DNA of 64,000 nucleotides, from the NCBI RefSeq assembly GCF_003265705.1, contig NW_020312867.1, positions 10,143,228 through 10,207,227 on the forward strand, read 5' to 3'. Below the pieces are notes generated by a model. It searched no databases. It was not told where the DNA came from and saw only the letters and a program-made list of their open reading frames with translations. Within the stretch, counting starts at the first letter, position 1. Each line of letters starts with the position of its first letter. The DNA is from Callorhinus ursinus. Lineage: Eukaryota > Chordata > Mammalia > Carnivora > Otariidae. Both the position numbers and the translations under genes were made by a program. Positions 54,501-60,500 of the stretch are shown one piece after another.

Positions 54501-57500
54501 AAAATATATACATACTTTTTTTTTTTAGGAACAATATTTTTAATGTCAATTCATGAAAACACAGAAGTTCCTGTGAGGTGTTTTGCTTTCACTGTGGAAG
54601 TATTGAAGTATGTTCATTATGAGCAAATCCTGCAGCTGTAGATAAAATAAAAATTGGAATTCTTCTTCTCCAGTTCTTCACAGAATTAACAACTTTTAAT
54701 GGTTTAATACAGATACCGTCTATTTTAAAAATAGGAAATACTACGCTATATAGGATTAATACGATATATATTGTTCTGTAGTTTGCTTTTTACTGAAAAA
54801 TACACTGTGGCAATTGTTAGGGGAAAAATGAAAAAACTCCTACCAACCCAGAAATTCCTCTCCACAAATGTAGAAAAAAAAGAAAATGGTGTTATTTTGA
54901 ATAAGCATCAAACCAGACTGTGGTGCACCCTACAGTCAGTCCACTAACGAGATTGCAAAAACAGAGAAATCTCACCCTTTTAAATAGCCAGGCATATACA
55001 ATCCATTACATAAATGTTTTGAAGATGAATGATAACTTGTCCTCATATGAGGGGATTTGACAGCACCGTTGTTGTACCTTCTTTCATAGTTCATCCTGAA
55101 TTTACTTGGTAATTGGGGTGGCTACCTGTGTTAGTTAATTGCCTTTATAAAAAAAAAAATTCCTTTATCTTTATGGCAAGCAGATGGTTACACTTCGGCA
55201 CAAATGCACCCAGACTGAATTCCCAAAGTGATAGGGATATAGAGTGCTGCCTTCCTTGATGTTTACATTTCAAAGTGATGGCTCCCAGGCCCTTAAGGAA
55301 AACATTCCTGGATTGTTGTGCTGACGAGAGGTTTTTTTTTTTTTTTTTTTTTTAAAGATTTACATACATATACGTATCAAAGGAACAGAGAAAGGATTTG
55401 TAAATACAGGTTTTCTTGAAAAGCTCTAAGAAAACAGAGAGGGAAAAGGTCCCTATCCCTTCTGGCAAGAGGAAAAATTAAGCCTATCTGCCTCCTCTCC
55501 CTCTTTGCCCCCCTCCTACTCTTCCCCCTGCTCCCTTCCCCTCCTTCTTTCCAGTGGTTGGTGCCAAAAGGAATAGATCATGAGTTGGCCTAAAGCCTGA
55601 GTCTACACCTGCTGGGGATGCTGCCCTGAGAAACTGGCCTTTGATTCAGACTTTCAGTAAATAGTCAGGAATATGCTGATGGACCTCCAGAACAGCTGGG
55701 GGAGATTAGGCAGGTGCAAAGACCCCCAGGAGGTTGGTGGGTAGGAACATCTCCAAGAGTCGGATGGTGCCACTGACAACAAGGCTCTTTGTGAGGACTT
55801 CTCTAAGGGAAAGACCACTGTGAGCAACGGGAAAAGGCAAGAGACAGGCTGGGGGAACATACCTGCAGTGCATATAATAAGTGATTATCATCCTGAGTAT
55901 GCAAACCTCTACCCTCCAGAAGAAAGCACTTTTGGCTCAACAGAAAAAGTGGGCAATGGATGTAAAGAAGTCTTTCTCAGAAAAGGAAACAGAGCAGGGA
56001 AATGCAAAATAAGAAACCAGTCTTTTCCCTTCACATTGAATTAAATTTTCTGTGTTCCCTTTTTTCCTCTCTAAGATGTCAAAGGATCTATCATTCTGTT
56101 TCTAATCTACTAGTTTAACTCATGAAGTATTTAAGTCTGTGCATTTTTGTTAATATCAAGAGTATATGAGGTGAAATGGCAACCCACAGAATGGGAGAAA
56201 ATATTTGCAAATCATATACAGTATCTGGTAAGAATCTACCGTCCAGAATATGTAAAGAACTCTTAAAACTCAACAGTAAAAAGACAACCCAATTAAGAAA
56301 TGGGTAAAAGATTGAAATAGACATTTCTCCAAAGAAGATACACAAATGGCCAATAAGCACAGGAAAAGATGCTCAACAACATTCGAGAAATTGGAACCCT
56401 CACACATTGCTGGAAGGAATGTAAAATGGTGTGGCCACTTTGGAAAACAGTTTGGCAGTTTCTCAAAATGTTAAACAGAGTTATCATATGGCCCAGTATA
56501 TGCCCAAGAGAATTGAAAACATATGTCCACACAAAAACTTGCAGTGAATGCTTATAGCAGCATTACTCATAACAGACAAAAGTGGAAACAACCCAGTGTC
56601 TCTCAGCTGGTGAATGGATAAACAAAATGTGATACGTTCATATGATGGATACTGCTAAATGATAAAAGGGGTGAATGAAGTACTGTAGTCTGTGACACGG
56701 ATGAGTCTCAAAAGCATGCTATGAAAAGGCAGTCAGATGCAAAGACTGCCTATTATATGATACCATTTATGTGAGATGTCCAAAAAAGAACAAATATCTA
56801 GAGACAAATAAGAGCTTAGCAATCATCCAGGGCTGGGGGTATGAATGAGGAATAATGGGCACGGGGTTTTCCAGAGTAGCGGTACCATTTTTCACCCTCA
56901 GTAGCCAGCCTGAAAAGGTTGAGACTTCTCCACGTGCTCATCAGTACTTGTGTCTATTTTGGGGGGTTTTTTTGTTTGTTTTTTTAATTGCAGATGTTGT
57001 AGTGTGTGAGAAATGGTATCTCTGGTTTTGATTTGCATTTCTCTAATGACTAATGAAGTTGAGCATCTTGCAGGCCATCTCTGTCTTCTTTAGAGAAATG
57101 TCTATTTGAATTCTTTGCCCATTTTTTAAAAAGTTCTCTCTTTTTTTTTTAGATTTTATTTATTTGAGAGAGAGAGAGCATGAGCAGGGGGGAGGGGCAG
57201 AAGGAGAGGGACAAGCAGACTCCCCGTGGAGCAGGGAGCCCCGTGCGGGGCTCGATCCCACCACCCCAGGATCATGACCTGAGCCAAAGGCAGACGCTTA
57301 ACCAACTGAGCCACCCAGGGGCCCCTCTTTGCCCATTTTTAAATTGTTCATTTGTCTGTTTACTGTCAACCCATAGAATTCTTTATGAAGTCTAGATACA
57401 AGTTCTTATTGACTATATGATTTGCAAATACTTTCTCCCATTCTGAGGGTTTCTTCTTACTTTTTTGGTGGTATCTTTTGAAATATAAAAGTTCTAAATT

Positions 57501-60500
57501 TTATCCCCTGTGCTTTTGGTATTGTACCTAAGAAATCAGTGCCTCGCTAACCCAAGATCACAAAGATTTACTCTTTTCTTTTTAAAGTTCCATAGATTTT
57601 CTCTTTTATTTAGGTCCATAAGCCATTTTGGGTTTATTTTTGTTTGTGGTGGGAGGTTGAACAGACACGGAACCGGTCGGGAGGCACGTCCTGCTGCTCT
57701 CCCAGGGCCTGTTCTGTCTCCCAGCCCCAGCTGGATTTTTCAGGTGTCAGTTGGTAAAGTGCATCTAGTCACTTTAGCTGTCCCCTCCTTCTACATTAGC
57801 AGACAGATGTCTCAACTCCCTTTTTCTGTCAGATTGACACCATCTGTTTTATAATTTCTAGAAATTGCTCAGTAATTCAGAAGTACCTCTCGATACATCT
57901 GATACACCTTTTCATCTTATCCCATATTCCTATGGATTTATCCTTGTTTTCACACTTTTTCAGTAATTTCAGTGGGATTTTGAAGGGGAAAAGAGAGAGA
58001 GAAGCATGTTTCTAGTCTTTTTATCTAGAATACAGATTTTATTGGGAAATGATTTTAGATTCTGCATTTTTGTGTGTGTTGTGCTTTTCCCTTTTGGTAT
58101 CTATATAGTTGTTCATCTTCACAGGAATGACATGCATATCCCACACCTCTTAAGTATTTATGGTGCAATAATAACTGCTATAGTCATAGTTAAGTCTTTC
58201 AGTTAGAGCCTATATAGAACAAGTCAAATACGTCAGTGATGGGGTAGGAAACATGTGCGTAAACTACAGGTGCAAGGCTATGAAAAGTTGCCACAATGGT
58301 GGAAAGCTATACCGCGTTGATCAAGCAAGAGAGATCTGCAAAAGTTGCTAAAAAAGTACACCTGACATGTCACCACAAGAAAGAAATAGTAGTTATGTGA
58401 TAAGATGTTAGCTGACGCCATGGGTAGAAATCATTTTGCGATATATTAGTGTATCAAATCAGTGCATTCAACTCCTTACACAATATTGTGTGTCAGTAGT
58501 GTCTCAGTAAAGCTGGGGGGAAAGACAGATTTACAGAGTCAGGTCTTCTGCCTGCAGTGGTGTAGATTGTGCACTTTGTGAATGGCCCACTGGAGTCTGC
58601 AGTGCACAGCCTAAACAGCTGTCCTGAGCAGTCCCAAGAGGTCCAGGTTTCATATGCCTTTCTAGTTGTAAGGTCCTGTGTGCATCAAGAATCTTATTAA
58701 TTACACTTGTGGGAATGTTTTTATATATAAAGATGGTTATTTTTCTAAAAAAGAAAAATTGAAAGCAAACTAAATATCAGAATGTAAGGGGATGGTTAAA
58801 TAGCTGTTATGATTCATAGAAATCATTCTGCCATTTAAGGTTTTGTTTATGATAGATGAAATAATGTGGTAAAGTAAGTGTACTGTAAGTAAAAAAAAAT
58901 CAAAGTTGTGTATTAATATGAGCACAACTATGTAAAACTATATAGAGAAAATAAATTCCTGGAACTAAAAATCCCAAACGTCCACAGTGATCTCTGCGTG
59001 GTGCAGTTGAATATGATTTTCCCCTCTTCCTTATATTTTTTCAAATTTACTATCATGAACATACATTATTTTTATGAACAACCACAAATTATTTTTTTAA
59101 TGGCTGTGAACTTTCATCCTGCTGTGGTATATTTCTGATTTTCCTGGACTAGCCCTGGATAGATTTTTTTTCTTTTTCTTTTTCTTTTATTTTGTTATGT
59201 TAATCACCATACATTACATCATTAGTTTTTGATGTAGTGTTCCATGATTTATTGTTTGTGTATAACACCCAGTGCTTCATTCAGTATGTGCCCTCTTTAA
59301 TACCCATCACCAGGCTAACCCATTCCCCCACCCCCCTCCCCTCTAGAACCCTCAGTTTGTTTCTCAGAGTCCATAGTCTCTCATGGTTCGTCTCCCCCTC
59401 CGATTTCCCCCCCTTCATTTTTCCCTTCCTGCTATCTTCTTCTTCTTCTTTTTTTTTAAACATATAATGTATTATTTGTTTCAGAGGTACAGATCCGTGA
59501 TTCATCAGTCTTGCACAATTCACAGCACTCACCATAGCACATACCCTCCGCAATGTCTATCACCCAGCCACCCCATCCCTCCCACCCCCCACCACTCCAG
59601 CAACCCTCAGTTTGTTTCCTGAGATTAAGAATTCCTCATATCAGTGAAATCATATGACACTTGTCTTTCTCTGATTGACTTATTTTGCTCAGCATAACAC
59701 CCTCCAGTTCCATCCACATCGTTGCAAATGGTGCGATGGATGTTTTGATCTTATTTCCCAAACGAGTTCTTAGTGTGCCAGTTTTAATAGTTTTGTATTT
59801 AGAGGTAATAAGGAACTTAAATAGATAGTTGCAAATAAATCTCGTGGAATTTACTCCACCCTCTTCTACCATGGGGCAGGCCCCCTAAAATGCTTTCTTT
59901 CTTTCTTTTTTTAATGCTTTCTCTTTCAGCATGCCAGTGCAATGGCCACAGCAAGTGCATTAATCAGAGTATCTGTGAGAAATGTGAGAACCTGACCACA
60001 GGCAAGCACTGCGAGACCTGCATATCTGGCTTCTATGGTGATCCCACCAACGGGGGGAGATGTCAGCGTAAGTCAAATCCCTCAGGGTTTGATTGCAAAC
60101 CAGCTGGAACACTGTGCCTCAATTTGACTTGAGTATCTAGGAGGACAGAAGCCACAAGAAAGGATACTGCCTTTCTTGTCATACTTTTCAGGAGCTCAGC
60201 TAAGCCTGGGAGACAGTGAGCAGAGCTGCCAAGTATCAGAGTAGCCAGTTAACGCCAACAAGCCAAAAATGGAAGAGTTAGGCCTTTAATCAGTTACTGT
60301 GGTGGTAAAGCAAGAGCCTTAAACCTAAATGCGAGAAAGCTGAGTCCGCACGTTCCTTTCCCTCCTGGACTGGATGCTGGTTGAGGGTCAGGTGGATCAG
60401 CACAGAGGAGGGGAGAGCCCTGAGCAGAAGGCTCCAGCAAAAGCCTGTCATGGACCCTGGAGAGGGGAGGGGGAGTAAGTGCTGGGGACTGAGAGTAGGG

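Larger units (their letters stand above)
54364..59929 (+). other. ATRN intron, 5.6 kb
   Basis: Contains a T-run (55331-55353), a pyrimidine-rich tract (55490-55555), a sense L1 fragment (56160-56830), an antisense L1 fragment (56890-57650) split by a SINE (57127-57325), and an antisense carnivore L1 3' end (59165-59750). 57660-59160 is AT-rich and unassigned. Confidence 0.75.
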
